48,866 nt of DNA from Streptomyces griseus (GCF_900460065.1 NZ_UAVD01000013.1:1-48866), one strand, 5' to 3'; positions 8,939-17,671 are shown, counted from the first letter of the stretch. Notes: a model not told the origin generated them from the sequence alone. Numbers and translations are program-made.

Positions 8939-8961
8939 ACCTCCATCGTACCGAGAACTAC

Positions 8962-8988
8962 TGAAGACCTGTTCATATATGCATGTAC
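8962..8988. promoter_or_regulatory. Candidate ArsR/NmtR operator between repressor and ATPase genes
   Basis: Two overlapping dyads lie in the 95-bp divergent gap: TGAA-N6-TTCA at 8962-8975, and a near-perfect 12-bp palindrome TATATGCATGTA at 8977-8988. Spaced half-sites of the first kind are typical for SmtB/ArsR proteins. The position would block both promoters. Confidence 0.5.
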
Positions 8989-9033
8989 GGTGGATGTGCT
9001 GCCCCGCCCCTACCCGCGAAGGGTCAATTCGTC

Positions 9034-11010
9034 ATGCCTTCAGTTCTGGACCAGCGGCCCGCGCCGTCCGCCGGCGCCGCGCGCCCTGCACCGCCGCGGC
9101 GCCGCACACGCCTGCTCGCGCTGCCCGAGGCGCGCTGGGCTCTGACAGCACTGGTGCTGTTCCTCCTCGCCCTGCCCATCTACCTGCTGGACGGCCCGGC
9201 GTGGCTGTGGGGCACTCTGTTCGCCGCGACCTATGCCACCGGCGGCTGGGAGCCCGGCTGGGAGGGTCTGAAGGCGCTCAAAGAGAAGACGCTGGACGTG
9301 GACCTGCTGATGGTCGTCGCCGCCCTCGGCGCGGCCGCGATCGGCCAGATCCTCGACGGCGCGCTCCTGATCGTCATCTTCGCCACCTCCGGCGCGTTGG
9401 AGGCCGTCGCCACCGCGCGGACGGCCGACTCCGTGCGGGGACTGCTCGACCTCGCCCCGACCACCGCCACCCGGCTCCTGCCCGACGGCACCGAAGAAAC
9501 GGCCGAGACCGATCAACTGGCGACCGGAGACACGATCCTGGTACGGCCCGGAGAACGGGTCGGCGCGGACGGGCAGGTCCTCGACGGCTCCAGCGACGTC
9601 GACCAGGCCACCATCACCGGCGAGCCGCTGCCCGTGGCCAAGCAGGCGGGCGACGAGGTGTTCGCCGGCACGGTCAACGGCACCGGCGCCCTGCACGTGC
9701 GGGTGGAGCGCGACCCGTCGGACTCAGTGATCGCCCGGATAGTGAAGATGGTCGAGGAAGCCTCCGAGACCAAGGCCCCCACCCAGCTGTTCATCGAGAA
9801 GGTCGAACAGCGGTACTCGATCGCCATGGTCATCGCCACCCTCGCGGTCTTCGGTATCCCGCTCGCGCTCGGGGACAGCCTCCAGTCCGCGCTGCTACGG
9901 GCGATGACCTTCATGATCGTGGCCTCACCCTGCGCGGTGGTGCTCTCCACCATGCCGCCGCTGCTCTCCGCCATCGCCAACGCCGGACGGCACGGTGTCC
10001 TGGCCAAGTCGGCCGTCGTCATGGAACGCCTCGGCCAGATCGACCTCGTGGCCCTGGACAAGACCGGCACCCTCACCCAGGGCACCCCTCGCGTCACCAG
10101 CATCCGCCCCCTGCCCGGCACCGGCCTGGACGAAGGCGGCCTGCTCACCCTGGCAGCCGCTGCCGAGCACCCCAGCGAACACCCCCTCGCCCGCGCCGTC
10201 GTCGACGCCGCCCGCGAACGCGGCCTTCACCTGCCCGAGGCCACCAGCTTCTCCTCCGCGCCCGGCGAAGGCGTCACCGCCACCGTCGAGGGCCAAACCG
10301 TCCAGGTCGGCTCACCCTCCCGGCTGCTCACCGACGCCGACAACCTGCCGTGCAAGGAGGCCGTGGCCGAGCTAGAGGACGCCGGGCGGACCGCGGTGGC
10401 CGTACTGCGGAACGGTGCTGTGGCCGGTGTCCTCGGCATCGCCGACCGGCTGCGGCCCGACGCTGCGGCGACCGTCGCCGCCCTGACCGAGCTAACCGGC
10501 CGCACTCCCGTCCTGCTCACCGGCGACAACGAGCGCGCGGCCCGGCACTTGGCCGCCGAAGTCGGCATCACCGACGTCCGCGCCGGACTCCTCCCCCAGG
10601 ACAAAGTCGCAGCGGTCAATGCATGGAGGACGGAGGGTCGCCGGGTGCTGGTGGTCGGCGACGGCGTCAACGACGCCCCCGCCCTGGCCGCCGCGCACTC
10701 CGGAATCGCGATGGGCAAAGCCGGCTCCGACCTCGCACTGGAGACCGCCGACGCCATCGTGGTACGCGACGAACTCGCCACCATCCCCTCCATCGTCCAG
10801 CTCTCCCGCACTGCACGCCGCCTCGTCATCCAGAACCTGGCCGTCGCCGGGACGTTCATCACCGTCCTCGTCGCCTGGGACCTGGTCGGCACCCTGCCCC
10901 TGCCCCTCGGCGTCGCCGGACACGAGGGCTCCACCGTCATCGTCGGCCTCAACGGCCTACGCATGCTGCGCGAAGCAGCCTGGCCCCGCCTGACCAAGAA
11001 CACCGCGTGA
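9034..11010 (+). CDS. Heavy-metal P1B-type ATPase (SPC motif, Co/Ni-type)
   Basis: 658 aa from the ATG at 9034 (GAAGGG upstream); an ATG at 8983 would add 17 poorly conserved residues. It has no N-terminal CxxC metal-binding domain. Visible in order: membrane helices, the actuator TGE in ATITGEPLP, the transmembrane SPC motif (IVASPCAVVLS), the phosphorylation site DKTGTLTQG, the HP motif in the nucleotide domain (AEHPSEHPLA), and GDGVNDAPALAAA. SPC with few N-terminal features is typical of P1B-4 pumps such as mycobacterial CtpD/CtpJ, which export Co, Ni or Fe from the cytoplasm. The divergent NmtR-like gene supports metal-induced expression. Metal choice is inferred. Confidence 0.88.
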   Translation: MPSVLDQRPAPSAGAARPAPPRRRTRLLALPEARWALTALVLFLLALPIYLLDGPAWLWGTLFAATYATGGWEPGWEGLKALKEKTLDVDLLMVVAALGAAAIGQILDGALLIVIFATSGALEAVATARTADSVRGLLDLAPTTATRLLPDGTEETAETDQLATGDTILVRPGERVGADGQVLDGSSDVDQATITGEPLPVAKQAGDEVFAGTVNGTGALHVRVERDPSDSVIARIVKMVEEASETKAPTQLFIEKVEQRYSIAMVIATLAVFGIPLALGDSLQSALLRAMTFMIVASPCAVVLSTMPPLLSAIANAGRHGVLAKSAVVMERLGQIDLVALDKTGTLTQGTPRVTSIRPLPGTGLDEGGLLTLAAAAEHPSEHPLARAVVDAARERGLHLPEATSFSSAPGEGVTATVEGQTVQVGSPSRLLTDADNLPCKEAVAELEDAGRTAVAVLRNGAVAGVLGIADRLRPDAAATVAALTELTGRTPVLLTGDNERAARHLAAEVGITDVRAGLLPQDKVAAVNAWRTEGRRVLVVGDGVNDAPALAAAHSGIAMGKAGSDLALETADAIVVRDELATIPSIVQLSRTARRLVIQNLAVAGTFITVLVAWDLVGTLPLPLGVAGHEGSTVIVGLNGLRMLREAAWPRLTKNTA

Positions 11011-11467
11011 GCAAACGAACCCGCCGTGCCGATCTTCCCCCGGGCGGTGGCCCTACGGCCCGCTGTCACCGTCTGCCGCGGCTGCTCTGCTCGAGTCAGT
11101 GTCTGAGATCCCGAGTGCGTGACCGAGACAGCACCCGGCCCGAAGCCAGAAGCCTCGTGCACGAGCAGGGCTACCGCAAGGCCACGCTGACCATAGGCGT
11201 TATGCATGGGGCTGGCGCTTCATCCGCGGCCCGGCGCAGCAGCGGCAGGATCTTCAGGACGGGCTTTCCCCGGTAGGTGCCGGCCACATCGGCGAGCGCC
11301 TCCTGGTACGGGCGCGCCGGGGTGCCGGTGCTGTCGGTGAGAAGCCACCCCAGACCGGCTGCTCATGTTGATCTCGCCCATGTGCCCGCTCCGCTCGCTC
11401 ACCGGCCCCGGCCGCTCCGGCATCGGTCTTTCGACGGTACGAGCGGGCGTTCCCGTGTGCGGGCGGG
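11011..11467. other. Gap with an unidentified minus-strand protein fragment
   Basis: No intact gene. On the minus strand around 11215-11365 one frame reads like real protein (LTDSTGTPARPYQEALADVA then YRGKPVLKILPLLRRAADEA), but without a start or clear homology. It may be the tail of a lost gene. Nothing else is supportable, and no strong terminator hairpin follows the ATPase gene. Confidence 0.35.
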
Positions 11468-12161
11468 TCAGGCGGCCGGGGTGTAGCGGACGATGGTGTT
11501 CTCGCACGGGCCGTCGGCGTACATCTTCAGCGCTTCGAGTACTCAGTCGTCCGCGGTGAGGTGCCGGCGGAGCTTGGTCGACATCCGTTCCGCGACGTAC
11601 CGGCACTGGGCGTCCGGGGACGGCGGCATCCAGTCGGCCAGGTCCTGGCCCGACCTCTGCCGGTTGGAGCGGGCCGTCACCGCGATGAGCGAGACGTTCG
11701 CGCCCTGGTCGTTCGCGTACGCCTCCCGCCGGGCCGCGGTCCAGGCGGAAGCGCCGGAATCACAGCTTGCGGCGACCGCGACCATGTCGTCGATGTCCAG
11801 GGCCCCGGCACTGGTGACCTCCTGGCCGTCGTAGTAGCTGACCCAGGGCGCCGCCGGTGAGCTTGCAGCCGGCGCCCAAGGTCGGTGCGACGACCGCCTC
11901 GGCGATGAGGACCTCAGCCCGTGTTGCACCTGTCGGGTGGAGCTTTCCCGAAATTCCAGTGCTTGAAGGACGAGGGGTGTAACCGGTTCGGTCCTCTTCG
12001 GTGACCTGTACCAGACCGACCGCGTCAGCCAGGGTCGTCACCTCCGCCGTCGAGGCTGCCTGCGCGGCCGAGGGCATGGGCAACACGTTGGCGGGGACGG
12101 CCGGGACCAGAGCGGCGGCTGCAAGGGCGATTGCTGTGATCATTCGTCGGTTCATGATCAC
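11468..12161 (-). pseudogene. Inactive secreted HNH nuclease of the DUF1524 type
   Basis: The gene starts with a signal peptide (ITAIALAAAALVPAVPANV). It continues through LADAVGLVQVTEEDRTGY and TRAEVLIAEAVVAPTLGAGCK in one frame, then shifts near 11860 to WVSYYDGQEVTSAGALDIDD, ANDQGANVSLIAVTARSNRQ and ERMSTKLRRHLTADD. An in-frame TGA near 11543 splits off the usual tail (LEALKMYADGPCENTIVRY), which ends at 11468. The family motif normally reads LDIDHMVPL; here it is LDIDDMVAV, so the catalytic histidine is replaced. Frameshift, stop and lost active-site residue together show a dead gene. Confidence 0.8.
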
Positions 12162-12324
12162 CTCAACCAGCGCTCCGGGGGCTCCCGTTACGGGCTGCGG
12201 AGGCCGTTCGCTCGGTCGAGATCGCGCGCGAACCGCGCTAGCAGTTCACAGCGGGCGGGTTCGTCGCCAAGGTGATGTACGCCGACGGCCGCCAGAGGCG
12301 CGGGCACAGCTCCGTCCCGGCTGG

Positions 12325-12513
12325 TCACCGGCTCGCCCGGAAGACTCCCCAGCCGACACCGGCGGCGGTGAATGCCGCGCCGGTGATCTGCACGGCGGCG
12401 TCCAACTGCTCCCGGAGGCGCAGGCGGTCAACCAGGACGTACAGGAGACCCGTCACCGCGAGACCAGCGACTGCGGCCGCAAAGAGGTGCACGGACCGCC
12501 TCGACGCTGGCAA
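12325..12513 (-). CDS. Small membrane protein, hypothetical
   Basis: 62 aa from a TTG at 12513. Two hydrophobic segments (LFAAAVAGLAVTGLLYVLV and AAVQITGAAFTAAGVGWGVF) flank a charged loop (DRLRLREQLD), with normal high-GC codon use. The ribosome site is weak (GGAA), so the start is uncertain. It lies between the dead nuclease and the lipoprotein gene. No family recognised; it may be a remnant of a larger membrane protein. Confidence 0.45.
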   Translation of the reverse strand: MPASRRSVHLFAAAVAGLAVTGLLYVLVDRLRLREQLDAAVQITGAAFTAAGVGWGVFRASR

Positions 12514-12570
12514 CCAGTTCCAGCGCCGGTGGCAGCACTGGGGCGGGGGCGGCCGGTGCGGTCGTCGTGT

Positions 12571-13437
12571 CTACTCGGGAACGCCCTGAAAGCCAGTCAG
12601 TAGGGTGTCGAGGATTTCCTGTGCCCTGGTGTACGCCGCACCGCTCGGCTGCGCGCCGGGCGCCGGGGTTGGGTCCGACGGCCTGTTCTCGGCGACCATG
12701 AGCACTTCGACGAAGAAGCGGCCGTTTGTGCCGTAGACCAACGCCTGGCCGTACTCCAGGGACGTGTCGGTCGGCGTGAGCGGCGAAGGCGAGGCACTGG
12801 GCAGCTTGTGGACGGGGGTGAGCTTCCCGTTCGGCCCGATGGTCCAGTCGGGCCCGGGTGATGGCGACCCTGCCTGGTATCGGGCGTCGCTGAGGACAGC
12901 CAAACCCGGGCCGTGCTTACCCGTGGTGATCTGCGCGGCGGTAGTAATCGGCGCCTTGGAGCGGGAAACGGTGGACGCAGGGGCGTTGGCGGTTCGCGGG
13001 CCACAGCCGCGGGCCGCGGCGAGCACCTGGGCGAGCAGTTTGGATGTGTCAGTTTGCCGGGGCAGAAGATAAATACTGACGTTGAATCCGGGGTTGTGGC
13101 GCTCCGAGCGCAGTTCGTACAAGGCCGGTAAGGTTACCGCCTTACGTGTTTTCGCCCCCTCGTCAGTGATGCGCGCATCACTGGCCAGTTCCACCAGCCG
13201 GCAGGGTGAGATCCTCAGAGGGCGGTCCGGCTCGGGGCGGTGGACGACACCCTCACCCAGCTCGGATACCCCCCGGTCCAGCTGAGAGTCCATGATCTGC
13301 TGCATGTAGGAAGGTTCGAATTCGTCACTGGAGGCACTCGGAGCAGCAGGGCTCGCCGCCCCGCCCGACGAGGTGCACCCGCTCACCAGTAGGCCGCCCA
13401 GGACCGCCACCGCCGACAAGTGCCGTCCGATTCGCAT
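12571..13437 (-). CDS. Lipoprotein, hypothetical
   Basis: 288 aa from the ATG at 13437. The basic start (MRIGRHL), hydrophobic core and lipobox LLVSGC predict lipid anchoring on the outer face of the membrane. The mature part contains a Ser/Ala linker, a stretch with MQQIMDSQLDRGVSELGEGV, a block ending AAARGCGPRT and a C-terminal strand-rich region (LEYGQALVYGTNGRFFVEVL). No catalytic motif is evident. Upstream in-frame starts at 13473 (GTG) and 13458 (ATG) have no better ribosome sites and would lengthen the signal peptide oddly. The family is unrecognised; the lipoprotein call itself is firm. Confidence 0.75.
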   Translation of the reverse strand: MRIGRHLSAVAVLGGLLVSGCTSSGGAASPAAPSASSDEFEPSYMQQIMDSQLDRGVSELGEGVVHRPEPDRPLRISPCRLVELASDARITDEGAKTRKAVTLPALYELRSERHNPGFNVSIYLLPRQTDTSKLLAQVLAAARGCGPRTANAPASTVSRSKAPITTAAQITTGKHGPGLAVLSDARYQAGSPSPGPDWTIGPNGKLTPVHKLPSASPSPLTPTDTSLEYGQALVYGTNGRFFVEVLMVAENRPSDPTPAPGAQPSGAAYTRAQEILDTLLTGFQGVPE

Positions 13438-13913
13438 GGTCCGACGGTACGGCAGCATCCCTTTCGGCGCCACGAAATACGCCTATCAGAAGGGGAGTTG
13501 GTTGCCCTGCCAACGTCCAGGAACACGCGTTGATGCCGTCGCACGAGGAAGCCCGTGTTGGACCGTCTCGGCCGGGCGTCGCCGGTCGATGACGGTCATC
13601 TTCTGCTGAGATCGCCCGCCTGACTCAGCTCCGTACGGCCGCGCGCCACGCTCGAACGCTTGGGCAGGCGAGCGGAAGCGTTCCTGCGTTGAACCTTCTC
13701 CGCCGCGCGGGTGACGGCAACTCACGGCGCCCGAGCAGGTCCGCGCAAGAACGGCCTGCTCCCCGGCCAGCATCGCCTCGACGCGGCTGCCCACCAGAAC
13801 AGCTGACGGACTCCCTTGAAGACGCAACACACCTGTTCGGCGGCTGATCCCTCGACTTGCGGCGTGGTTCCGTTCCCATTAGTGCATGCCGACCACACTG
13901 CCTCTCTCACGGA
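13438..13913. other. Intergenic stretch with no supportable gene
   Basis: About 475 bp between the lipoprotein gene and a divergent secreted-protein gene. Minus-strand frames run through it but lack protein-like composition and ribosome sites. It presumably contains both promoters; no operator repeat was recognised. Confidence 0.4.
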
Positions 13914-14330
13914 ATGCGCCGTGACATCCGTCGTTCCGCGGTCCATGCCGCGCTGGCTGTCTGTACAGCCGCGGCCGTGACAGGCGCCTGCTTCACGATG
14001 GCCAGCCCGGGCGCCCGGGCCGCGGACGGTGATGTGGCCAACAGCGTCCTGGCCGACCTCACCATCTCCAACGTGCCCGCAGCCGGGCTGGACGCCTTCA
14101 ACGGCACCTTCGGCACCGCCGGTTCCCCACCGAACGGCGGGCCCGACAACGGCGACCTCTCCGACCCGTCCGGAGTGCTGGACTACCCGACCGTACGCGG
14201 CCAGGCGGTGGCCAGGACGAGCGCCGAACCGGAGAAGAACTGGGCCCAGGCACAGGCATCCGGCTTCACCCTGTCGCTGAACGACAGGGACTTCCTCAGG
14301 TCGGTCCGGGAAGCACAGGCGGAGCCCTGA
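13914..14330 (+). CDS. Secreted hypothetical protein
   Basis: 138 aa from the ATG at 13914. It has a twin-Arg-like basic start (MRRDIRRSAVH), a hydrophobic core (AALAVCTAAAVTGACF) and a likely cleavage site near ASPGARAADG. The mature part is acidic and Gly/Pro-rich in the middle (FNGTFGTAGSPPNGGPDNGD), followed by a soluble helix. An ATG at 13857 would add 19 residues not needed for export. The ribosome site is weak. Just after the stop the sequence AGGGCTGTCCCGCA looks like an IS terminal repeat, so the 3' end may have been altered by an insertion. No family recognised. Confidence 0.6.
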   Translation: MRRDIRRSAVHAALAVCTAAAVTGACFTMASPGARAADGDVANSVLADLTISNVPAAGLDAFNGTFGTAGSPPNGGPDNGDLSDPSGVLDYPTVRGQAVARTSAEPEKNWAQAQASGFTLSLNDRDFLRSVREAQAEP

Positions 14331-14801
14331 AGCGGGGTGCGTGAGGGCTGTCCCGCAATTCTCAGTGGATCAAGCGTGTGGTGCCCAGACGCGGTGCATC
14401 GCAAGGCGAAGGTGCATCCGCATGCTAAATGCACGGGGACGCTCCGACAACGTGCCGAGGCCGTCGGGCACCCGGCGGAAAATACGGGCCAGCCCTTAGC
14501 TTGTGGCCTTGAACATCAGTCAGCCCCGTGAGTAAGAGGTCGCGCAGATAGGCGGCGTGGGGAGTCCCTGGCGACGAGGCGGGCACAGGTCCTGGTGATC
14601 ACGGAGTGGGCGCTCTGCGATCACCAGGACCTCCACACGCGCTGCCGTCATGCTCAGGCCTGAGCCCAGGTGGTGGATGAGGAAGAGTGCCGAGGCGGCG
14701 GCTTCCTCGACGATGCCGAAGTGGCCGGGAGGAGCGGTCGATCCGGGGCGGCGGCGATCGCACGACCTTTTGGCAGAGCCGCACGCGCGAGGTCGCCGAG
14801 G
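14331..14801. other. Intergenic stretch, possible IS relic, no gene
   Basis: 470 bp without a coherent protein in any frame. It begins with AGGGCTGTCCCGCA, similar to terminal repeats of IS5-type Streptomyces elements, but no matching second end or transposase was found. It also contains the 14-bp hairpin listed separately. Confidence 0.35.
14587..14632. terminator. Hairpin, 14-bp perfect stem
   Basis: AGGTCCTGGTGATC at 14587-14600 pairs with GATCACCAGGACCT at 14619-14632 across an 18-nt loop. It lies about 170 bp past the stop of the minus-strand TetR gene, so it may end that transcript. There is no U-run, as is common in Streptomyces. Confidence 0.4.
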
Positions 14802-15395
14802 TCAGTGGTGTGGTCGGCGTAGCCCTGCGACGAGGAGTTCGGCCATGCGGCGTGCGTCGTAGCGGGGATCGCTCTCCGCGCCGATGCAGAGGTTTCCGAC
14901 GCCGCGCATGAGCTGGTACGCGTCGGTGTCGGGGCGGATCTCACCAGCAACGGCTGCGGCTTCGAGCATTTCGGTGCAGACAGGCAGGAGGCGGTCGAGG
15001 AAGTAGGCGTGCAGCGCCTCGAACCCGGTGTTGTCGGCCTGCAGCACGGCAGCGAGTCCGTGTTTGGTGACCAGGAAATCGACGAAGAGGTTGATCCACT
15101 GCCCTAGTGCGGAGTGCGGGGACGGGCTAGTCGCCAGCAGGGCCGGACCGGCATCGGCGCAGGCGTCGACCTGGTGCCGATAGACACCGATGATGAGGTC
15201 CGCTCGCGTCGGGAAGTGGCGGTAGATCGTGCCCAGCCCGACGCCGGCCTTGGCCGCGATGTCGCGTACCGGCGCGTCTACGCCTGACGTGACGAAGACC
15301 GCGGCGGCCGCATCGAGCAGGGTCTTCTGGTTGCGCCGGGCGTCCTTCCGCCTGGACGGGGCTGCCTGTCCTGCGCCCTCGTCGCTGTCGTTCAC
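14802..15395 (-). CDS. TetR/AcrR-family repressor
   Basis: 197 aa from the GTG at 15395, chosen because GGAAGGAG lies 7 nt upstream and because longer in-frame starts would run through the operator sequences. The N-terminal DNA-binding domain is clear: NQKTLLDAAAAVFVTSGV, RDIAAKAGVGLGTIYRHF and TRADLIIGVYRHQ. The C-terminal ligand-binding domain is all-helical (GQWINLFVDFLVTKHGLAAV and on). It is divergent from the aldo/keto reductase gene, with two palindromes between them. It most likely represses itself and the reductase; the ligand is unknown. Confidence 0.88.
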   Translation of the reverse strand: MNDSDEGAGQAAPSRRKDARRNQKTLLDAAAAVFVTSGVDAPVRDIAAKAGVGLGTIYRHFPTRADLIIGVYRHQVDACADAGPALLATSPSPHSALGQWINLFVDFLVTKHGLAAVLQADNTGFEALHAYFLDRLLPVCTEMLEAAAVAGEIRPDTDAYQLMRGVGNLCIGAESDPRYDARRMAELLVAGLRRPHH

Positions 15396-15428
15396 CGCAC
15401 TGCTCCTTCCGCTCGCCACTTGCAAAAG

Positions 15429-15466
15429 CGGAACCGCGTTCCGTATCGTTTCGGAACGGGGTTCCG
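15429..15466. promoter_or_regulatory. Tandem TetR operators
   Basis: Two 15-bp dyads of identical design, CGGAAC-N3-GTTCCG, occupy 15429-15443 and 15452-15466, centre to centre 23 bp. They lie in the gap between the TetR and aldo/keto reductase genes, nearer the repressor start. Repeated identical half-sites make them strong candidates for the repressor binding sites. Confidence 0.75.
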
Positions 15467-15505
15467 TTTTGCTCATGATGCCAGAGCAGGGGCCCGGCAA
15501 CCAAG

Positions 15506-15525
15506 CCATGCCATGCCATGCCATG
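15506..15525. repeat. CCATG pentamer, four tandem copies
   Basis: Four exact copies of CCATG sit between the operators and the reductase ribosome site. They are in the untranslated leader of the reductase and could vary in number by slippage. They also create several out-of-frame ATGs ahead of the true start at 15560. Confidence 0.8.
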
Positions 15526-15559
15526 CACCACGCTTCACCCGCAATAAGGAGACACGGTC

Positions 15560-16579
15560 ATGCAGCACCGCACTTTGGGCCGCACCGGTGTGCAGGTCAG
15601 CACCCTCGCGCTCGGCGCGATGAACTTCGGAAAGATCGGGCGCACCACCCAGGACGAGGTCACCGCCATCGTCGACGCCGCCTTGGATGCGGGGATCAAC
15701 CTGATCGACACTGCCGACGTGTACAGCGGCGGCGAGTCGGAGGAGATGGTGGGCAAGGCGATCGCGGGCCGCCGCGACGACATCGTGCTGGCCACGAAGG
15801 CGACCATGCCGATGGGTGACGAGCGCAACCGTCGGGGCGGCTCGCGCCGCTGGCTGGTCACCGCGCTGGAGGACAGCCTGCGTCGGCTCGGCGTCGACCA
15901 CGTCGACCTCTACCAAATCCACCGGTGGGACCCGGACACCAGCGATGAGGAGACCCTGTCAGCGTTGTCAGACCTGCAGCGCGCGGGAAAAATCCGCTAC
16001 TTCGGCTCCTCGACCTTTCCCGCCTACCGCATCGTGCAAGCCCAGTGGGCCGCCCGGGAGCACCACTTGAGCCGTTACGTCACCGAACAGCCCAGCTACT
16101 CGATCCTGCAGCGCGGCATCGAGACCCATGTGCTGCCCGTGACCGAACAGTACGGGCTCGGCGTCCTGGTATGGAGCCCACTGGCCTCGGGCTGGCTGTC
16201 GGGCGCGATCCGCGAGGACAGGGAGATCACCACCAGCCGCTCAACGTTCATGCCGCAACGCTTCGACACCACCATCCCCTCCAACCGGGCCAGGCTCGAC
16301 GCCGTCGAACGGCTGGCCGGAGTCGCCGACGAGGCCGGCCTGACGATGATCCAGCTCGCGCTCGGCTTCGTGACCGCGCACCCCGGCGTGACCAGCGCGC
16401 TCGTCGGCCCCCGCACGCTGGACCACCTGCACTCGCAGCTCGCCGCCGCAGAGACCAAGCTCTCCGCCGACGTACTCGACGCGATCGACGCCATCGTCAC
16501 CCCCGGTGCCGACCTCGCCGCACACGAGAAGAACGACACCCCGCCCTCGCTACTCCATCCGTCCCTGCGGCGCCGCTGA
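15560..16579 (+). CDS. Aldo/keto reductase
   Basis: 339 aa from the ATG at 15560 with AAGGAG upstream. It is a classic NADPH-dependent (alpha/beta)8 reductase: the opening TLGRTGVQVSTLALGAMNFG, the catalytic Asp and Tyr in DTADVYSGGESEEMVGKA, Lys in VLATKATMP, His in YQIHRWDPD, and a C-terminal cofactor-binding block near TSALVGPRTLDHL. Family members reduce aldehydes and ketones; the substrate cannot be told from sequence. Control by the divergent TetR-type regulator through the tandem operators suggests induction by a small, possibly toxic carbonyl compound (inference). Confidence 0.9.
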   Translation: MQHRTLGRTGVQVSTLALGAMNFGKIGRTTQDEVTAIVDAALDAGINLIDTADVYSGGESEEMVGKAIAGRRDDIVLATKATMPMGDERNRRGGSRRWLVTALEDSLRRLGVDHVDLYQIHRWDPDTSDEETLSALSDLQRAGKIRYFGSSTFPAYRIVQAQWAAREHHLSRYVTEQPSYSILQRGIETHVLPVTEQYGLGVLVWSPLASGWLSGAIREDREITTSRSTFMPQRFDTTIPSNRARLDAVERLAGVADEAGLTMIQLALGFVTAHPGVTSALVGPRTLDHLHSQLAAAETKLSADVLDAIDAIVTPGADLAAHEKNDTPPSLLHPSLRRR

Positions 16580-16738
16580 TCTTCCCAGCGACAGCATCCA
16601 CATCCTCTTATGCGACGTCCCAAAGCTGCAGCAGTGGATGGCGGTAGCAAATTCCGCTTCATGGGCGGCTTATAGGTCTTCCGTCACCTGGCGGACTATC
16701 AGTAAAGGGGTGGGGCACACACCTATCTCGTTGAGCAG

Positions 16739-17356
16739 TTGAACTCTGCTCTCCGGCGTCCCGGCATGTTCTCGCAGCGTGACGCCGCGCTGCAGATGCT
16801 GGTGGATCACCTGCTGTTCGTGGAACGCCAGCCCGAGGTATGGGCTGAAGATCGGCGTTCCTGGGCAAGCCGAGGGGCCGGGAGCAGCACCGGTTTGGGC
16901 GGCATGTTCGAGGAGTTGATGCCGGGAGGCTACGACCAGAACTGCGTCGCCTCGGTCTACGCCGAGTTCGCGCACCGCCGCGGCTGGCTCCGGCCCGATC
17001 GCCTTCTGCCGGCTGACGAGCATCACGCGCTGCGGGCGAGAGTGCACCCGTGGGCGCAGACGGACCGCTCGTGGGCAGACGTCCTCTCCGAGTTCGGCCC
17101 CCCGTCCATCCTGTGCGGAGGGACCAGCCCCCTTTACAGCAAAACGCTGGGCTACCTGGGAGAGGACCCCGAGGAGCCTATGGTCTTCTTCCATCTCTGG
17201 AATGGCAGCACAACTGCAGCCGAGTCCGCACGGCACGAGCTCGACGAACCGGTTCTGCTTGCTGTCCGCTTCGCAGACACACCCTTTGATGAAGCCTTCA
17301 CCTTCTCCCCCGAGGGGAAACGACGGCGCCCCAAGCCAGGCTTGCTTTCCGGCTGA
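16739..17356 (+). CDS. Conserved hypothetical protein with an uncertain or shifted start
   Basis: 205 aa if started at the TTG at 16739. The protein looks real (LVDHLLFVERQPEVWAED, SVYAEFAHRRGWLRPDRL, SKTLGYLGEDPEEPMVFFHLWNG, FTFSPEGKRRRP). The frame continues upstream as TYLVEQLNSAL but meets a stop before any ATG or GTG. Removing one CA from the CACACA run at about 16714-16719 would join the upstream GTG (GTGGGGCAC) to this frame, giving MGHTYLVEQLNSAL. So the natural start may have been lost by a dinucleotide slip. Function unknown; a terminator-like hairpin follows directly. Confidence 0.65.
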   Translation: MNSALRRPGMFSQRDAALQMLVDHLLFVERQPEVWAEDRRSWASRGAGSSTGLGGMFEELMPGGYDQNCVASVYAEFAHRRGWLRPDRLLPADEHHALRARVHPWAQTDRSWADVLSEFGPPSILCGGTSPLYSKTLGYLGEDPEEPMVFFHLWNGSTTAAESARHELDEPVLLAVRFADTPFDEAFTFSPEGKRRRPKPGLLSG

Positions 17357-17367
17357 GTACCGGAGAG

Positions 17368-17417
17368 GTTGCGCAACACCAGCAGGGCGGGCCCTTGCAC
17401 TACTGGTGTTGCGCAAC
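17368..17417. terminator. Hairpin terminator after the 16.7-kb gene
   Basis: GTTGCGCAACACCAG (17368-17382) and CTGGTGTTGCGCAAC (17403-17417) form a perfect 15-bp stem. The 20-nt loop contains a further GC-rich inner stem. It starts 11 nt after the stop codon. No U-run, as usual for Streptomyces. Confidence 0.75.
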
Positions 17418-17671
17418 TCGTCCACCGCTCACGGCGCGATCGGCCGCAAGAAGGCCCGACCAGCCAGTATCGCGCCTGCCATGTCGAGCAACGCACCCGC
17501 AGAGGTTAAAACTCAAGCTCAGAACCCGTTCTCAAGCCCAGCCAGTGACGGTCCCTGCCTTCTGTGACATTGAGTGATGTCGGCGTACGCCTGAACGTCC
17601 CCAGCTGAGTACGGATGAACGTGCCCCCGGCGCCCACCGGAATCCCGCGTACCTTGCTGTGACGGCTCGTG

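Noticed and set aside
8856..11276. An 806-codon plus-strand open frame spanning the ATPase region
   Set aside because: It is the out-of-frame shadow of the P-type ATPase gene; its translation is Arg/Pro/Gly-rich with no motifs.
14340..14360. AGGGCTGTCCCGCA as the end of an IS element
   Set aside because: It resembles Streptomyces IS terminal repeats, but no second end, transposase or target duplication was found.
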